A DNA stretch of 64,000 nucleotides from Candidatus Nitrosotalea sinensis (GCF_900143675.1 NZ_FRFC01000003.1:62001-126000), one strand, 5' to 3'. Positions 8,588-18,841 are shown, numbered from the stretch's first letter. A program made the numbers and translations. Notes: a model not told the origin generated them from the letters alone.

Positions 8588-10048
8588 TTGCCATATAAAG
8601 TGATTGGTGGAGAGCCAGTACCGATTTCTTATTCTGCCGAAGATGTTTTCTCAAAAATAAAGCATGATCAGATAAAATTTATCGATTTACAGTTTACTGG
8701 CCTTAGAGGAAGGTTCCATCATACAACAATTTCTGCAAACCTGTTTACTCCACAACAAATGCAAGATGGACTTCCCAAACTAGATGGTTCTTCAATTGTG
8801 GGATTTGCCTCAATTGAGGACTCGGACATGGTCCTCAAACCAGATCCAACTACTTTTGCAATAATACCTTGGATGGAAAATGCAAAGACTGCCAGATTAA
8901 TCTGTGATGTATACTGGGGCAGGGACAAGGGAAGATTAGAGGCAGACCCAAGAGGAATTGCACAGAAGACGGAAAAATATCTAAAAACCCAGGGTTTTGA
9001 CAACAGCTATTGGGGTCCAGAGGTAGAGTTCTTTGTATTTGATAAAATCAATTGGGATGTTTTGACTCCATACAAAGGTCAGTCATACTCAATCGAATCA
9101 AAGGAGGCACCATGGAGCCAGGACGGCAAGGGATATCCAATGGCACTAAAGAAGGGATACTATCCAAGCACACCAGCAGACACTCTTACAGAATTCAGAA
9201 ATGACTGTGTTGAATGTCTCAATGAATATTTTGGAATCTTGTGCGATAATCATCATCATGAAGTAGCAACTGCAGGACAATGTGAGATAGACATACGATA
9301 TGATACATTGACAAATGCTGCAGACGGCGCTCAGACATACAAGTATGTCATAAGAAATATTGCTAAAAAATACGACAAGGTTGCCACAATGATGCCAAAA
9401 CCAATCTCAATGGATGCAGGTTCTGGAATGCACACAAATGTCAGCTTGTGGAAAGATGGCAAAAACATGTTTTACGATAAAGATGACAAGGAAGAGGTAA
9501 GTCAAACTGCAAGATACTATTGTGGAGGAATCATGAATCATGCAAAGGCGTTATCTGCAATTGTTGCACCTACAACAAACTCGTATCACAGATTGGTTCC
9601 GGGATATGAGGCACCAGTGTATATTGCATGGAGTCCAAGTAACAGATCAGCAATAATTAGAATTCCTTCACACTTCAAGGGAGAAAAATATTCTAAAATA
9701 AAGAGAATTGAATTTAGAGCACCTGATCCGTCATCAAATCCATATCTAGTATTTGCTGCAGTACAAGCAGCAGGACTAGATGGAATCAAAAAGAAGATGG
9801 ATCCTGGAGATCCAGTGTATGAAGATATTTACAAGATGACCAAGGCTCAGAGAACTGCAAAAGGAATTGGAGACTTGCCTGCTACATTAGGAGAAGCACT
9901 TGATGAGTTAGAAAGTGATAGAAAGTTCCTCTCGCCTGTATTTTCAAATGAAACTGTGGACAAACTAATTGAGGTAGAAAGAGCAGATGATCATGAAGTT
10001 TCAATCAGACCTCATCCACATGAGTTTTATCTCTACTTTGACATCTAG
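8588..10048 (+). CDS. glnA: glutamine synthetase type I
   Basis: This enzyme joins ammonia to glutamate with ATP and is the main ammonia assimilation step. Visible motifs are the beta-grasp segment FIDLQFTGLRGRFHH, GFASIEDSDM, the metal-ligand segment WGPEVEFFVF, the EVATAGQCEIDIRYD glutamate-binding segment, GSGMHTNVSLWKDG, and the C-terminal NRSAIIRIP and KRIEFRAPDPSSNPY. The frame is open from a TTG at 8564. The TATA box position and the GGTG just upstream support the TTG at 8588, giving about 486 residues starting at LPYKVIGGEP. It is divergent from the GINS gene. In an ammonia oxidizer it competes for the energy substrate. Confidence 0.97.
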   Translation: MPYKVIGGEPVPISYSAEDVFSKIKHDQIKFIDLQFTGLRGRFHHTTISANLFTPQQMQDGLPKLDGSSIVGFASIEDSDMVLKPDPTTFAIIPWMENAKTARLICDVYWGRDKGRLEADPRGIAQKTEKYLKTQGFDNSYWGPEVEFFVFDKINWDVLTPYKGQSYSIESKEAPWSQDGKGYPMALKKGYYPSTPADTLTEFRNDCVECLNEYFGILCDNHHHEVATAGQCEIDIRYDTLTNAADGAQTYKYVIRNIAKKYDKVATMMPKPISMDAGSGMHTNVSLWKDGKNMFYDKDDKEEVSQTARYYCGGIMNHAKALSAIVAPTTNSYHRLVPGYEAPVYIAWSPSNRSAIIRIPSHFKGEKYSKIKRIEFRAPDPSSNPYLVFAAVQAAGLDGIKKKMDPGDPVYEDIYKMTKAQRTAKGIGDLPATLGEALDELESDRKFLSPVFSNETVDKLIEVERADDHEVSIRPHPHEFYLYFDI

Positions 10049-10102
10049 ATAGAAAAATTCAGTTACGTGTGTGTACAATTAGAAGAATCTGAATTTTAAT
10101 GG

Positions 10103-10381
10103 CTAGACCTTGCCGATTGCGCCATACACAAGGAATAATGCCAATGATGTGATGGCAAGTCCTATTATGAGATAGGCTTTCTTGTGTCTGTCAGTAGTTG
10201 CTGCTTTGTATATTGATACTGTTCCTGCAAGACCTACAAAGAGAATCAATGTTCCAGATATTACTGGATCCCAGCTACCATGTGTGATTATAGGATAGAA
10301 CATTCCAGAGAGCAATGCAAAGAATGCTACAAGATAGACATATCTTGCACCAGTTAGAATTTTGGTTCCACCCAACTGCAT
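10103..10381 (-). CDS. small three-helix membrane protein, unknown
   Basis: A 92-residue hydrophobic protein with three predicted membrane helices (about 12-30, 36-56 and 68-88) separated by short polar loops, the last containing DRHKK. No motif identifies a function. It lies downstream of the thermosome gene on the same strand, about 70 bases from its stop. Confidence 0.68.
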   Translation of the reverse strand: MQLGGTKILTGARYVYLVAFFALLSGMFYPIITHGSWDPVISGTLILFVGLAGTVSIYKAATTDRHKKAYLIIGLAITSLALFLVYGAIGKV

Positions 10382-10451
10382 GAAATTTGTACTTGATATT
10401 AGTCAAATAAAGGTACTGTCAAAATTTAGGAAGAATGTGGAGAGTTTGTTA

Positions 10452-12152
10452 TTACATATCCATAGGTGGCATACCCATACCACCCATACCGCCCATGCCT
10501 CCCATACCGCCCATTCCACCCATACCCATGCCTTCAGCTCCTGGTGGTGGTCCACCTGCAGATTTTGCGGTTGCGATAACATCATCGATTCTCAGTATCA
10601 TCGATGCTGCTTCTGTTGCGCATGTAATTATCTGGATCTTGACAGAGAGTGGTTCAAAGATATCGCTTGCATGCATACTGGAAACTTGGCCCTTCATTAC
10701 GTCTATGCCTGTCCATTTGTTTCCTTTGAGTTGCTTTGATCTTAATGATGCTAATGTATCAATTGGATCCATTCCAGCATTTTCAGCAAGTGTGATTGGG
10801 ATAACTTCTAAGGAATCTGCAAATTTTTCTACTGCAAGTTGTTCTCTGCCTTCAAGTGTCTTTGCCCATTCTCGAAGCTTTGTTGCAGCATAAGTTTCTG
10901 GTGCTCCTCCTCCTGCAACTATCAATGGTTTTTCCATTACATCTTTTACAACCATTAATGCATCATGAACTGACCTTTCAACTTCATCTACAACTCTTTG
11001 TGAGCCACCTCGTAGAAGCAATGTTACTGCTTTTGGATGTTTACAGCCTTCAACAAAGACCCATCTGTCTGTCTCTACTTTTCTCTCTTCTACTGATTCA
11101 GCAGAACCGAGGTCTTTCTCAAACAAATCATCAAAATTGCTTATAATTCTGGCACCTGTTGCCTTTGCAAGTTTTGTCATGTCACTTTCTTTAATTCTTC
11201 TAACTGTAAGTATTCCAGCTTTTGCAAGATAGTGCTGTGCCATATCATCAATTCCTTTTTGGCAGAACAATACATTTGCGCCAGAAGCAATAACCTTGTC
11301 TACCATGTTTTTGATCATTTTTTGTTCTTCATCAAGAAATGATTTCATTTGTTGTGGGTTTGTAATATTTATTTTGGCATCAAATTCTGTCTTGTCTATC
11401 TCAAGTGCATTGTTAACTAGAGCAATCTTTGCATGGTCAATTCGCTTTGGCATTCCGCTGTGCACAATTTCTTTGTCAAGAACTATACCTTTGATGATGG
11501 CACAATCCTTGATAGAACCACCTGCTTTCTTTTCTACTTTGATGTCATCAATATCTACTAGGTATTGACCATCATCTTTCTTTTCTGCAACAGCAATTAC
11601 AGATTTTACTATCATTTCAGCCAAGTTTGCAGAATCTCTTCGTACAAGCTTTGTTTGCATTGATGTTCTTGCAATTCTTTCAAGTGCATCCTTGTCTGTT
11701 GCAGATACCTTGTCTGCAATTTTTTCTAAAAGTTCTACTGCCTTTTGTGCAGCTTTTCTATAACCATCAACAATTATTGTTGGATGAACATCTTGTAAAA
11801 TTAAGGATTCAGCATTTTCCAATAGGGAACCTGCAAGAACTACAGCAGATGTTGTTCCATCTCCTACTTCGTTATCGGTTGCTTTTGATATCTCCACCAA
11901 CATTTTTGCAGCTGGATGTTGTACATCAATTTCCTTGAGTATTGTAGCACCGTCGTTTGTAATTGTAACATCTCCCAGTGAATCAACAAGCATCTTGTCC
12001 ATTCCTCGTGGACCAAGACTTGAGTGAACAATTTCTGCAATTAATTTTGCTGCAGTGATATTGTTTTTCTGTGCATCACGACCCTTGGTCTGTTGGGCAC
12101 CTTCTTTTAGAATAACTACTGGTATACCGCCAGCGGAAGACTGTATCGACAT
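10452..12152 (-). CDS. thermosome subunit (group II chaperonin)
   Basis: A 566-residue CCT/TRiC-type chaperonin subunit that forms double-ring cages for ATP-driven protein folding in the cytosol. Motifs include [14 protein letters not shown] near 45-58, TNDGATIL near 65, [12 protein letters not shown] near 97-108 (nucleotide binding and catalytic Asp), and GGGAPE near 407. The C-terminus is a methionine-glycine repeat tail (GGMGGMGGM) ending MPPMDM, usual for thermosomes. Only one subunit gene is in this window. Transcription is divergent from glyA across a 120-base spacer. Confidence 0.98.
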   Translation of the reverse strand: MSIQSSAGGIPVVILKEGAQQTKGRDAQKNNITAAKLIAEIVHSSLGPRGMDKMLVDSLGDVTITNDGATILKEIDVQHPAAKMLVEISKATDNEVGDGTTSAVVLAGSLLENAESLILQDVHPTIIVDGYRKAAQKAVELLEKIADKVSATDKDALERIARTSMQTKLVRRDSANLAEMIVKSVIAVAEKKDDGQYLVDIDDIKVEKKAGGSIKDCAIIKGIVLDKEIVHSGMPKRIDHAKIALVNNALEIDKTEFDAKINITNPQQMKSFLDEEQKMIKNMVDKVIASGANVLFCQKGIDDMAQHYLAKAGILTVRRIKESDMTKLAKATGARIISNFDDLFEKDLGSAESVEERKVETDRWVFVEGCKHPKAVTLLLRGGSQRVVDEVERSVHDALMVVKDVMEKPLIVAGGGAPETYAATKLREWAKTLEGREQLAVEKFADSLEVIPITLAENAGMDPIDTLASLRSKQLKGNKWTGIDVMKGQVSSMHASDIFEPLSVKIQIITCATEAASMILRIDDVIATAKSAGGPPPGAEGMGMGGMGGMGGMGGMGGMGMPPMDM

Positions 12153-12243
12153 ATTTGCAAAAGGCCGATTTTCCCTTATTATGTCTTATGAGATCAAAAG
12201 CCTTTACACTTCAAACAGATAATTTTCAACCACGAACGATGTT

Positions 12244-12250
12244 TTTAAAT
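12244..12250 (+). promoter_or_regulatory. TATA box of glyA
   Basis: TTTAAAT is centred at about 12247, 27 bases before the ATG at 12274. This predicts a leaderless or nearly leaderless transcript. Confidence 0.5.
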
Positions 12251-12273
12251 TAGGAAAACTGAAGGAACTAGAC

Positions 12274-13596
12274 ATGTCTCGTTCTTCGCCGCGCTCGTCT
12301 TATAATGAAGTGCTTTCAATGCTCAAGACTCACAACCAATGGTTTGCTAACTCTATTCCTCTAATTGCAAGTGAAAATGTAACTAGCCCTGCAGTACGTG
12401 AGGCAACAATATCAGACTTTGCTAATAGATATGCAGAAGGCTGGCCTGGTGAGCGAGTATACGCTGGATGCATCTACATTGATGAGGTAGAGTTCAAGTG
12501 TATGGAACTTGCAAAAAAATTATTCAAGGCAGAGTTTGTTGATGTAAGACCAATCTCTGGTGTTGTAGCTAATCTTGCCATTTATTCTGCATTTTCAAAT
12601 CCAGGAGATACCATGATGGCTCCATCCATTCCCTCTGGTGGTCACATATCACATGGAAAAAAGGAACATGCAGGAACTGCAGGACTTGTGCATGGGTTGG
12701 ACATTGAGTTTTATCCATTTGATGCCGAAGAGATGACTATTGATGTTGACAAGACAAAAGAAAAGGTCAAAGAACTTGAAAAGGCAGGAAAGATTCCAAA
12801 GCTAGCAATGTTTGGTGGCTCTGTTTTCCTATTTCCGCATCCAGTAAAGGAACTTGCGGACTTTTTGAAAAGTTACAACATGTTTGTCAATTATGACGGT
12901 GCACATGTAGCTGGTCTTATTGCAGGTGGACAATTTCAGGATCCCCTAAGAGAAGGCGCAGATGCAATGACAATGAGTACACATAAGACTTTGTTTGGTC
13001 CACAAGGTGGAATGGTTTGTTCATTTGAAAAATACGGTGAAAGTATCAAAAAGGCAACATTCCCAGGAATGACTAGTAATCACCATCTGCACCACATGGC
13101 TGGAAAAGCAATTGCATATGCAGAGATGCTAGAGTTCGGCAAAAAATATGCTGTTCAAGTGATAAAAAATGCCAAGGCCCTTGCAGAGGCACTTAATTCA
13201 TCTGGTTTTACAGTTCTTGGAGAAAAACGAGGATTTACAAAATCTCATCAGATAGTAGTAAACGTTCTCTCATTTGGAGATGGTGGAACAATTGAAGCGG
13301 ACTTGGAAAAAGCAAACATCATTGTAAACAGACAGCTCATACCAGGAGACATAAAGGCAGGACGCAACTATTTCCACCCAGGAGGAATGCGACTTGGTGT
13401 TGCAGAGCTTACACGTCTTGGAATGAAGGAATCAAACATGAAACAAGTTGCAGAATTTATCAAAAAAGTAGTCATAGATAAAAAAGACAAGAAGAAAATT
13501 GCTTTAGAGGTTAAGAAGTTTAGAAAAGACTTTCAAAAAGTTCGCTATTGTTTTGAGAGCAAGCATGGCGGATATGATTACATCAAGATTCGCTAG
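12274..13596 (+). CDS. glyA: serine hydroxymethyltransferase
   Basis: A 440-residue PLP enzyme that interconverts serine and glycine with a pterin C1 carrier. The substrate segment IPLIASENVTSPAVRE is near residue 28, and the PLP lysine is in MSTHKTLFGPQGG near 233-245. NRQLIPGD and the arginine in GGMRLGVAELTRLG fit the C-terminal domain. The length matches archaeal SHMT, which often uses tetrahydromethanopterin rather than folate. The ATG is supported by the TATA box 27 bases upstream. Its 3' end overlaps the convergent DP2 gene by 4 bases. Confidence 0.97.
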   Translation: MSRSSPRSSYNEVLSMLKTHNQWFANSIPLIASENVTSPAVREATISDFANRYAEGWPGERVYAGCIYIDEVEFKCMELAKKLFKAEFVDVRPISGVVANLAIYSAFSNPGDTMMAPSIPSGGHISHGKKEHAGTAGLVHGLDIEFYPFDAEEMTIDVDKTKEKVKELEKAGKIPKLAMFGGSVFLFPHPVKELADFLKSYNMFVNYDGAHVAGLIAGGQFQDPLREGADAMTMSTHKTLFGPQGGMVCSFEKYGESIKKATFPGMTSNHHLHHMAGKAIAYAEMLEFGKKYAVQVIKNAKALAEALNSSGFTVLGEKRGFTKSHQIVVNVLSFGDGGTIEADLEKANIIVNRQLIPGDIKAGRNYFHPGGMRLGVAELTRLGMKESNMKQVAEFIKKVVIDKKDKKKIALEVKKFRKDFQKVRYCFESKHGGYDYIKIR

Positions 13597-16500
13597 GCAA
13601 AGTCTGTAAGAATAGACTGGCTACTCTCTTCTTTTCCAAATACCAATTCTAGTTCATCTAAGAGAGATAATACACGACTCCTAAGATATGGAGATATTGT
13701 ATACTTGTTGAGCATTCTTCGTGCAAGTTTCAAATATTTTTGTACGGAAGGTCTAGTCATAGTTTGGATTAGTTTATTATCGCATTCCAGGCATTTGCCA
13801 ACAAGAGGAATTCTCCTATAGCTTGCTCCACACGCAGTACATCTAAAAGATTGGCCAGAATATGCCCTGAGATTACCCATGATATCAGGAAGCAGGTGTG
13901 TTGTCATCACCATAGATACGACTTCACTTGGATCAACTGCATTAATGATATCTGCAGTTCTAATCTGCATGTCAAGTTTTTCAAGAAGTGAACCAAGAGT
14001 AGAATATGCGCTTCTTGATTTTGATGTGGTAAGTGTAGATGTTGTATGTGTGAAATCATGATCAAAAAATTGTCTTTCTGTTTCTAATCTTGATTTTAAA
14101 ATCTCGACATCTTTTATCTCACTTGCTTTTTCTTTTCTAAGAGTAGCTTCAAAAAATGAGAGCGGGTATTCTTTGACCACTTCAAAGTTATGTGCCTGCC
14201 TTTGTACCTCTTGAGGAATCACAATTGGCTGTACAAGCAATGGTGCATCCATAAGTCCACCAATCCTGTCTGATAGAAACAATCTTGAAAAGTTTAGCAA
14301 ACTATCCATCAATAACATAATAGAATCAGCATCTCCATCAGCATCACGTCTTTTTGCAGAATGCCAGACTGCAGTTCCAAGACAGACTTGAGTATTGGTG
14401 TATCCAATTATTCTTCCTACAATACCTACAGATGTATGAGGAGCAAGACCAATAATGAGCTGCCCCACCAAGTCATTAGTATTTTTCACATTGTAGAATG
14501 ATTGACGTCCAAAAAGTTTTGCAAGTTCCCTGTCAATGTATTGGCAAACAGAAACAAGACTTTCTCCACATTCTTTTGGTATTATTACATCTTGAACCCT
14601 TAGCTCCACAAGTTGGTCTGAGCTTACAAGAGGATTACCATCTGCATCATGCGTGTATCCAAGTTCAACAAGTTTTTGCGGTGTTGTGCCAATCCAGGAC
14701 GGTTTGAAATGTGAGAGTGGTGCATTAGTAGCATCAAATCTAATTGTTCCATCTTTGAAGACATTTAATCCAAGACTTTGTCTTATCAGACCCTTTTCAA
14801 GTGGTTCAGGCACTCTATCTTGGTTTATCAGCTCTTTTACCCCCTTGAATGGTTCTTGAGCCCTATATCCGGTTCTTTCTTGTGCAAGATACAGTAAATC
14901 TTTGAGAGGAAATGAGCGGTATAGGTGTACTCGTGCTCTAGATTTGCACTTGGGGCAATAATTAGTCTCAAGCTCATCCCTGCACTTGAGACATGTAAAG
15001 ATCACACTTGTTTTTGTATTACATTTAGCACATGATATACTAATAGATGGCATGTTACAGTTTTTACAAAATCTATTGTATATGTTGCAGTAAAAGTTTG
15101 GTTGCTTTGCAGCTTTTAGTAAATCACGTGATGCACCTCCCTTGTTTCCTACAGGAAATAGAGTATGTACCGGAGGCTTCATTTTCCTCAGTGAGGCCTT
15201 TTCTGGTCTTCCCACTCTTACTCCAATAGAGGTTGAAAATTTATTTGGTATCTTGATTCCGGATGAATTTGTTATGATTTGAGGTACAGAAAGGCCATTT
15301 TCAATCTGGATTTGTTTTCTAAACAATAGATAAAAAAATACTCTAGCTTCTACATCTTTCAAAAGCAGTGTAGTATCAGCAACTTCATGTGGAACCCCTA
15401 GTTTTTCTAAAATTTCTTTTATTTCATATGGATATACTACAAGATCAGACTCGAATTTGATGGGTTTTAGGAGTTTTTCAAATTCTTCGATTGTAATTTG
15501 ATCCCAATAGTACAGATAATGCGGATGAAGGCCAATGCCAAAATTTAATGATATCCTAAATGCTTCTTCCAAGTCCGGTACTTTGTTTACATAACTTAGG
15601 AGTTCAGTGTCATTTGGTTCATACTTGGTTACCTTGTCTTGAAGTTCCTTTGCCCAAAATTCCTCTACATATCCAGTTGGTATGAGCTCTGCATTATTTT
15701 CCAAAAAATCACCATAACTTATCAGAATGTCTCCAAGATGTAGAATTTTTTCAATGTGTGGTTTTAGATGAATTCCATGGGCTGTGTCTCTTATTTTTAC
15801 AACATTTCCATTAGTAAGCCTGACAATTGGGGTATCTATCGAGTCCACAAATGCCACTGTTGAGGCTTTTCCTGGCACATCTAGTTTGATCTGCGTGCCT
15901 ACAGCTATGGTATGATCAAGTATCTCTGCAACCACAGGATGTATGCCAATTGAGGCAAAACCAGTATTGCAGGCACGGCCATAGCGTAGCCTGAATCCCC
16001 CAAGTTTTTTAGGCATGGAGAGAACTGATCTTCCTGTGATTACCTCTCTCATTCTGTGAGCTGCTGCATCCTCATCTCCTGTCTGGATTGCTCCCTTTAG
16101 GTCCTTGAGCCAGTCCCAACCATCAAGTTTGTAGAGTTCTATGAGTTTGAGAAGTTTGCGAGACCTGCCAATCAGACCATCATTTAGTACACGAAGAGCA
16201 CCACCTCTCACCCTATTGGTCCCTATTCGAACCATATTCCTATGACTTACAATCTCCACAAGGTCGGTATCTACACCATCAAGCTCGACTGGAAGATTAG
16301 ATATGACACTGGTCACATCTTGATCAGGAACATGGAATTGGAAGCTGCCAACTTCTCTTTCGTATACTCTTAACTCTTCTACAAATCTGCCCGTCTCATC
16401 ATCAAAAGAATTTGCTTGATATTTTGCAAGTCCGGCTATCTTTCTTACATGATCTGCAATAAGCATAGTAGAAGCTGCCTCTGTTCCTCCTGCTGACCTG

Positions 16501-16967
16501 ATTGGACCAGCAAATGATACAGATAGATATTCAGAGCCGTCTGCATTTTTTTTTATCTGGACCTCACTTATGCCTTGAAGCGGTGCAATAGTGACTCCTT
16601 CTGTAACTATGGCTAAGGCCACACGTACTGCAAGATCGAGTTTTTCTTGTAAATCCGTGTCAGGTCCAGAATATTTTCCTTGAGCTATATTTTCTGCAAG
16701 CTGTAGGGCAGCAAGTTCTTTTGTAGTATTTTGAATTAAATATCGTAGGTCATCAGTGACATCGATATCGTGCATTTTTGATACACGATCTGCCAAGTCA
16801 AAAGCAATCTTTGGTTCTACCATCCCAGAAGAATCAGAAAGTGTGGCTTTGGCAGATGCTGCTTGTTCAAATATAGCAAATACCTCTTCAGATATTTTTG
16901 AATAATAAGCAAAATAGTCTTGGGGCATTGGGACTTCTTTGAGTCTCAATGCAAGGTTCTCAGACAT
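13593..16967 (-). CDS. polC: DNA polymerase D large subunit DP2
   Basis: A 1124-residue catalytic subunit of PolD, the replicative polymerase of most archaea outside the Crenarchaeota. Visible features are the SFAGPIRSAGGTEAA segment near 150-165 and a Cys-rich zinc region near 640-690 (CKNCN, CAKCN, CLKC, CPKCK). The catalytic aspartate motif DADGDADS is near 895, and a C-terminal zinc module CTAC...CLEC near 1040 contacts DP1/PCNA. No intein interrupts it, unlike several euryarchaeal homologues. It starts 1 base after the GGGP synthase stop on the same strand. DP1 is 9 kb away at 22748-24181. Confidence 0.97.
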   Translation of the reverse strand: MSENLALRLKEVPMPQDYFAYYSKISEEVFAIFEQAASAKATLSDSSGMVEPKIAFDLADRVSKMHDIDVTDDLRYLIQNTTKELAALQLAENIAQGKYSGPDTDLQEKLDLAVRVALAIVTEGVTIAPLQGISEVQIKKNADGSEYLSVSFAGPIRSAGGTEAASTMLIADHVRKIAGLAKYQANSFDDETGRFVEELRVYEREVGSFQFHVPDQDVTSVISNLPVELDGVDTDLVEIVSHRNMVRIGTNRVRGGALRVLNDGLIGRSRKLLKLIELYKLDGWDWLKDLKGAIQTGDEDAAAHRMREVITGRSVLSMPKKLGGFRLRYGRACNTGFASIGIHPVVAEILDHTIAVGTQIKLDVPGKASTVAFVDSIDTPIVRLTNGNVVKIRDTAHGIHLKPHIEKILHLGDILISYGDFLENNAELIPTGYVEEFWAKELQDKVTKYEPNDTELLSYVNKVPDLEEAFRISLNFGIGLHPHYLYYWDQITIEEFEKLLKPIKFESDLVVYPYEIKEILEKLGVPHEVADTTLLLKDVEARVFFYLLFRKQIQIENGLSVPQIITNSSGIKIPNKFSTSIGVRVGRPEKASLRKMKPPVHTLFPVGNKGGASRDLLKAAKQPNFYCNIYNRFCKNCNMPSISISCAKCNTKTSVIFTCLKCRDELETNYCPKCKSRARVHLYRSFPLKDLLYLAQERTGYRAQEPFKGVKELINQDRVPEPLEKGLIRQSLGLNVFKDGTIRFDATNAPLSHFKPSWIGTTPQKLVELGYTHDADGNPLVSSDQLVELRVQDVIIPKECGESLVSVCQYIDRELAKLFGRQSFYNVKNTNDLVGQLIIGLAPHTSVGIVGRIIGYTNTQVCLGTAVWHSAKRRDADGDADSIMLLMDSLLNFSRLFLSDRIGGLMDAPLLVQPIVIPQEVQRQAHNFEVVKEYPLSFFEATLRKEKASEIKDVEILKSRLETERQFFDHDFTHTTSTLTTSKSRSAYSTLGSLLEKLDMQIRTADIINAVDPSEVVSMVMTTHLLPDIMGNLRAYSGQSFRCTACGASYRRIPLVGKCLECDNKLIQTMTRPSVQKYLKLARRMLNKYTISPYLRSRVLSLLDELELVFGKEESSQSILTDFA

Positions 16968-16968
16968 G

Positions 16969-17718
16969 TTATTTCCTTACAGATTGGATGGTTTTTACGA
17001 TATCGGATATTGTCTTGAAACTGCCGCCCTTTTCAATAAAAGTTCCAATCACAATGGCATCTGCTCCTGCTTTTGCTACTTCTTTGGCAGTCTCTGGGCT
17101 ACGAATACCTCCTCCAACTATGAGAAATCCTTTGAAAAGCTTCCTTACAGCAGCGATCATCTCAGGTTGTACATTGGATTTGGCTCCAGAACCTGCTTCC
17201 AGATATACAAATCTCATTCCCATGAATTGGGCGGAGAGTGCGTACATAACTGCAAGTCCGGGCTTGTCAAAGGGAATTGTTCGTACAGAACCAACGTGCC
17301 AGACAGTGGTTCCTTCTCCAATGATGATATATGCAGTAGGCAAAGGCTCAAGGCCAAATCGAAGCACGCTTGGTGCACCTAATGCTTGTGCCTGTGAAAT
17401 AAAGTACGGATTATCTGAATTCAAGAGTGAACTGAAGAGAATTGCATCAGCCCCAGGAACCACTCCTGTAACATTGCCTGGAAAGAGAATTACTGGAATC
17501 TTGACTGCTTTTTTGATGCTTGATACGGTTTCAGTCATGGTTAACTGATCAGTTGCTGATGAGCCTCCAATTAGTATTGCAGATGCCCCATTCTTTTCTG
17601 CCTCCTTTGCTAATGATGAAGCAGATTGCCCTGCAGAGTTTTCAGAATCAATTAGTACGAAGAGAAGAGTTCCATTCTTCTTCCTAGCCGTATGAAGATA
17701 ATTTTCTGTCTTTTCCAT
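16969..17718 (-). CDS. geranylgeranylglyceryl phosphate synthase
   Basis: A 249-residue TIM-barrel prenyltransferase that makes the first ether bond of archaeal lipids from sn-glycerol-1-phosphate and GGPP. Diagnostic segments are LIDSENSAGQ near 23-32, ILIGGSSATDQ, VILFPGNVTGVVPGADA near 96-112, YLEAGSGAK near 173, the phosphate-binding IVGGGIRSPETA near 200, and ADAIVIGTFIEKGG. Length and order fit the archaeal family. The stop is separated by a single base from the DP2 start, so the two genes are surely one operon. Confidence 0.95.
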   Translation of the reverse strand: MEKTENYLHTARKKNGTLLFVLIDSENSAGQSASSLAKEAEKNGASAILIGGSSATDQLTMTETVSSIKKAVKIPVILFPGNVTGVVPGADAILFSSLLNSDNPYFISQAQALGAPSVLRFGLEPLPTAYIIIGEGTTVWHVGSVRTIPFDKPGLAVMYALSAQFMGMRFVYLEAGSGAKSNVQPEMIAAVRKLFKGFLIVGGGIRSPETAKEVAKAGADAIVIGTFIEKGGSFKTISDIVKTIQSVRK

Positions 17719-17783
17719 AAGGAGGGTGGAATGCCTATTGATTAAAAGTTTAATTGAATATAGTAATACAGATTTGTATAGCT

Positions 17784-18146
17784 ATGAGCAAACTTCCAGA
17801 TGATAATTTTAGTAATATTATTAGAGAAATTATAAAAAAATCATTATTTACTGAAAGACAAATTGAAATTATTGCAAAACGGAAAAATCTTGTTGACGCT
17901 CAATTTACTATTAGTAAAGGGGCATTCTATCGACAAGTAGCCCAGTGTGAAGACAAGTTTACTGCACTATGCTACTCGTGGATTCTTCTAAAAGGCCTAG
18001 GAGTACTTGATGATGATGATATTGATGTGATAAATCGCCTTTCTGAGCAGGTTTCTGTGATAAAAAGTAGTGATATTTTCCCCGAACGGGAGGAAGAAAT
18101 CATGTCTGTGATACGAGTATTGTTACAAAGAACATGTAAACTGTGA
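17784..18146 (+). CDS. hypothetical helical protein
   Basis: A 120-residue protein taken from the ATG at 17784; an in-frame TTG at 17754 would add ten hydrophobic residues. It is predicted to be all helix. The segment LFTERQIEIIAKRKN followed by ISKGAFYRQVAQ resembles a helix-turn-helix, so DNA binding is possible. LDDDDIDVINRLSEQV is an acidic helix near the end. I do not recognise a family. It is divergent from the GGGP synthase gene. Confidence 0.65.
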   Translation: MSKLPDDNFSNIIREIIKKSLFTERQIEIIAKRKNLVDAQFTISKGAFYRQVAQCEDKFTALCYSWILLKGLGVLDDDDIDVINRLSEQVSVIKSSDIFPEREEEIMSVIRVLLQRTCKL

Positions 18147-18183
18147 TTTGGCTTCAAAAATTAGGCACAAACTGCCATACAGG

Positions 18184-18285
18184 ATGTGATACCATGTGAT
18201 AATGTGTGTTTGATATTGATGTGTAAGGTGTGAAATAATTTTACCCAAATATGATAAATCACATCATTTAGCCCTAATGTGTGAT
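18184..18285. promoter_or_regulatory. cluster of TGTGAT elements upstream of winged-helix gene
   Basis: ATGTGAT occurs at 18184 and 18194 (one helical turn apart), its reverse complement ATCACAT at 18258, and TGTGAT again at 18280 across the start codon. The cluster fills the spacer before the winged-helix gene and could be an operator, possibly for autoregulation. This is inference from repeats only. Confidence 0.3.
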
Positions 18286-18841
18286 GTTAGTAGACATTCC
18301 TGATGTAGGAGTCATTTTAGGCATATTTGCATCATTTTTTGGGGGTTTGGTAGCAATTACAGCATACAACAAGATCAAACCAAGACTAGCATCAAAGACC
18401 GAAGATGCAAAAATTGTAGCAGAACGCCTACAATATTATGAAAATTTACTTATCGATATGAAAATTCGTTTAGATTCATTAGAAATTACACAGGAAACAC
18501 AGGAAATCCCCCAGGCACAAATTTCCAAGCCAAAAGAACAAAAAATACAGCCAGAAGAGCCAATTGTTGTCAAAGAAGAGAAACCAAAGGAAAGAATTCA
18601 GAATATGCAGTTCAATAATGCTACAGAACACATTCTGAGATTAATCACAGAGAAACCTATGACATCACGTGATATCCAAGTCACAATAGGAAGGACCAGA
18701 GAGCATACATCACGTATGTTAAAGAAGCTCTTTGAGGAGGGTTTGGTGGAAAGAGACATGTCAACCAAGCCATTTTCCTACAAGATAACTGATAAGGGTT
18801 TGACAAAGATTGGTATTGTCAAGATGGCCCCGGCTCAGTAA
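18284..18841 (+). CDS. membrane-anchored winged-helix protein
   Basis: A 185-residue protein. One membrane helix lies at residues ~8-28 (VILGIFASFFGGLVAITAY). A short coiled coil follows, then a Glu/Lys/Pro/Gln-rich linker (~70-105). The C-terminal winged-helix domain (~110-180) contains MTSRDIQVTIGRTREHTSRM as likely recognition helix and KPFSYKITDKGLTKIG as wing. It would hold a DNA-binding domain at the membrane, like other archaeal one-component regulators. The start is ATG 18284 or the adjoining GTG 18281. The spacer carries repeated TGTGAT elements. Confidence 0.75.
   Translation: MLVDIPDVGVILGIFASFFGGLVAITAYNKIKPRLASKTEDAKIVAERLQYYENLLIDMKIRLDSLEITQETQEIPQAQISKPKEQKIQPEEPIVVKEEKPKERIQNMQFNNATEHILRLITEKPMTSRDIQVTIGRTREHTSRMLKKLFEEGLVERDMSTKPFSYKITDKGLTKIGIVKMAPAQ

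Noticed and set aside
10435-10893. Proline-rich ORF (repeated IPPIPPMPP) opposite the thermosome 3' end
   Set aside because: It is the antisense reading of the thermosome Met-Gly tail; its pattern is fully explained by the repeat codons on the other strand.
13593-16967. Intein in DNA polymerase DP2
   Set aside because: The protein is of normal length and the catalytic region reads through without an inserted block.
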